From a bacterium (lineage in GTDB: Bacteria; Verrucomicrobiota; Verrucomicrobiia; Limisphaerales; UBA11358): a stretch of 6,335 nucleotides of DNA. Each line of letters opens with the position of its first letter. Position 1 is the first letter of the stretch. The notes under the pieces are model-generated. The model searched no databases. It was not told where the DNA came from and saw nothing but the letters and a program-made list of their open reading frames with translations. Below are positions 6,330 through 6,335 of this stretch, one piece after another. The DNA is taken from positions 1 to 6,335 of the forward strand of contig JAJXXI010000102.1 in assembly GCA_021781185.1 (NCBI GenBank), written 5' to 3'. The translations under genes were made by a program, and so were the position numbers.

Positions 6330-6335
6330 TTTTTT
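6330..6335 (+). terminator. T-run after tRNA-Gly, possible terminator cut by the window edge
   Basis: Six T residues follow directly after the CCA end of tRNA-Gly and run to the last base of the window. A T-run here could serve as the U-tract of a terminator using the tRNA acceptor/T-arm as the hairpin, or be the start of a longer spacer. The sequence ends too soon to tell. Confidence 0.25.

Overview
This looks like ordinary bacterial chromosome: five complete protein genes, the first 248 codons of a sixth, and two tRNA genes. Gene density is high and no stretch over 300 bases lacks a gene. Several things point tentatively to Verrucomicrobiota or a relative: the MnmG and UbiE sequence style, the near absence of Shine-Dalgarno sequences, frequent GTG starts, and a receiver domain with a long loop after its phospho-acceptor. 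No 16S rRNA or marker phylogeny is present, so the lineage is an inference.

Layout. The left half reads on the minus strand, in transcription order tRNA-Lys(UUU) (3880-3805), an LptF/LptG-family permease (3782-2637), a cytosolic tandem-GAF histidine kinase (2549-828), and the start of mnmG (745 to beyond base 1). The gaps are 22, 87 and 82 bases, so one transcription unit is possible. In the right half, a metallo-beta-lactamase-fold hydrolase (+, 4034-4855) converges on a UbiE/MenG quinone methyltransferase (-, 5655-4924). UbiE is divergent from a stand-alone response-regulator receiver (+, 5785-6195). That is followed by tRNA-Gly(GCC) (+, 6254-6329), which has a good sigma70-like promoter and a T-run at the window edge.

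How the genes relate. The set is mostly housekeeping: tRNA wobble modification (MnmG), lipopolysaccharide transport (LptF/G), respiratory quinone synthesis (UbiE) and two tRNAs. Two signalling proteins sit among them. The kinase has no receiver and the receiver has no kinase beside it. They could be partners, but they are over 3 kb apart and on opposite strands, so the sequence does not show it.

I see no evidence of an undescribed multi-gene system, mobile element, CRISPR array or phage. The points most worth checking are the MBL gene, whose conserved N-terminal strand is encoded upstream of any standard start codon; the altered ATP-lid motif of the kinase; the expanded loop of the receiver; and a drop in G+C that begins inside the kinase gene and continues through mnmG.
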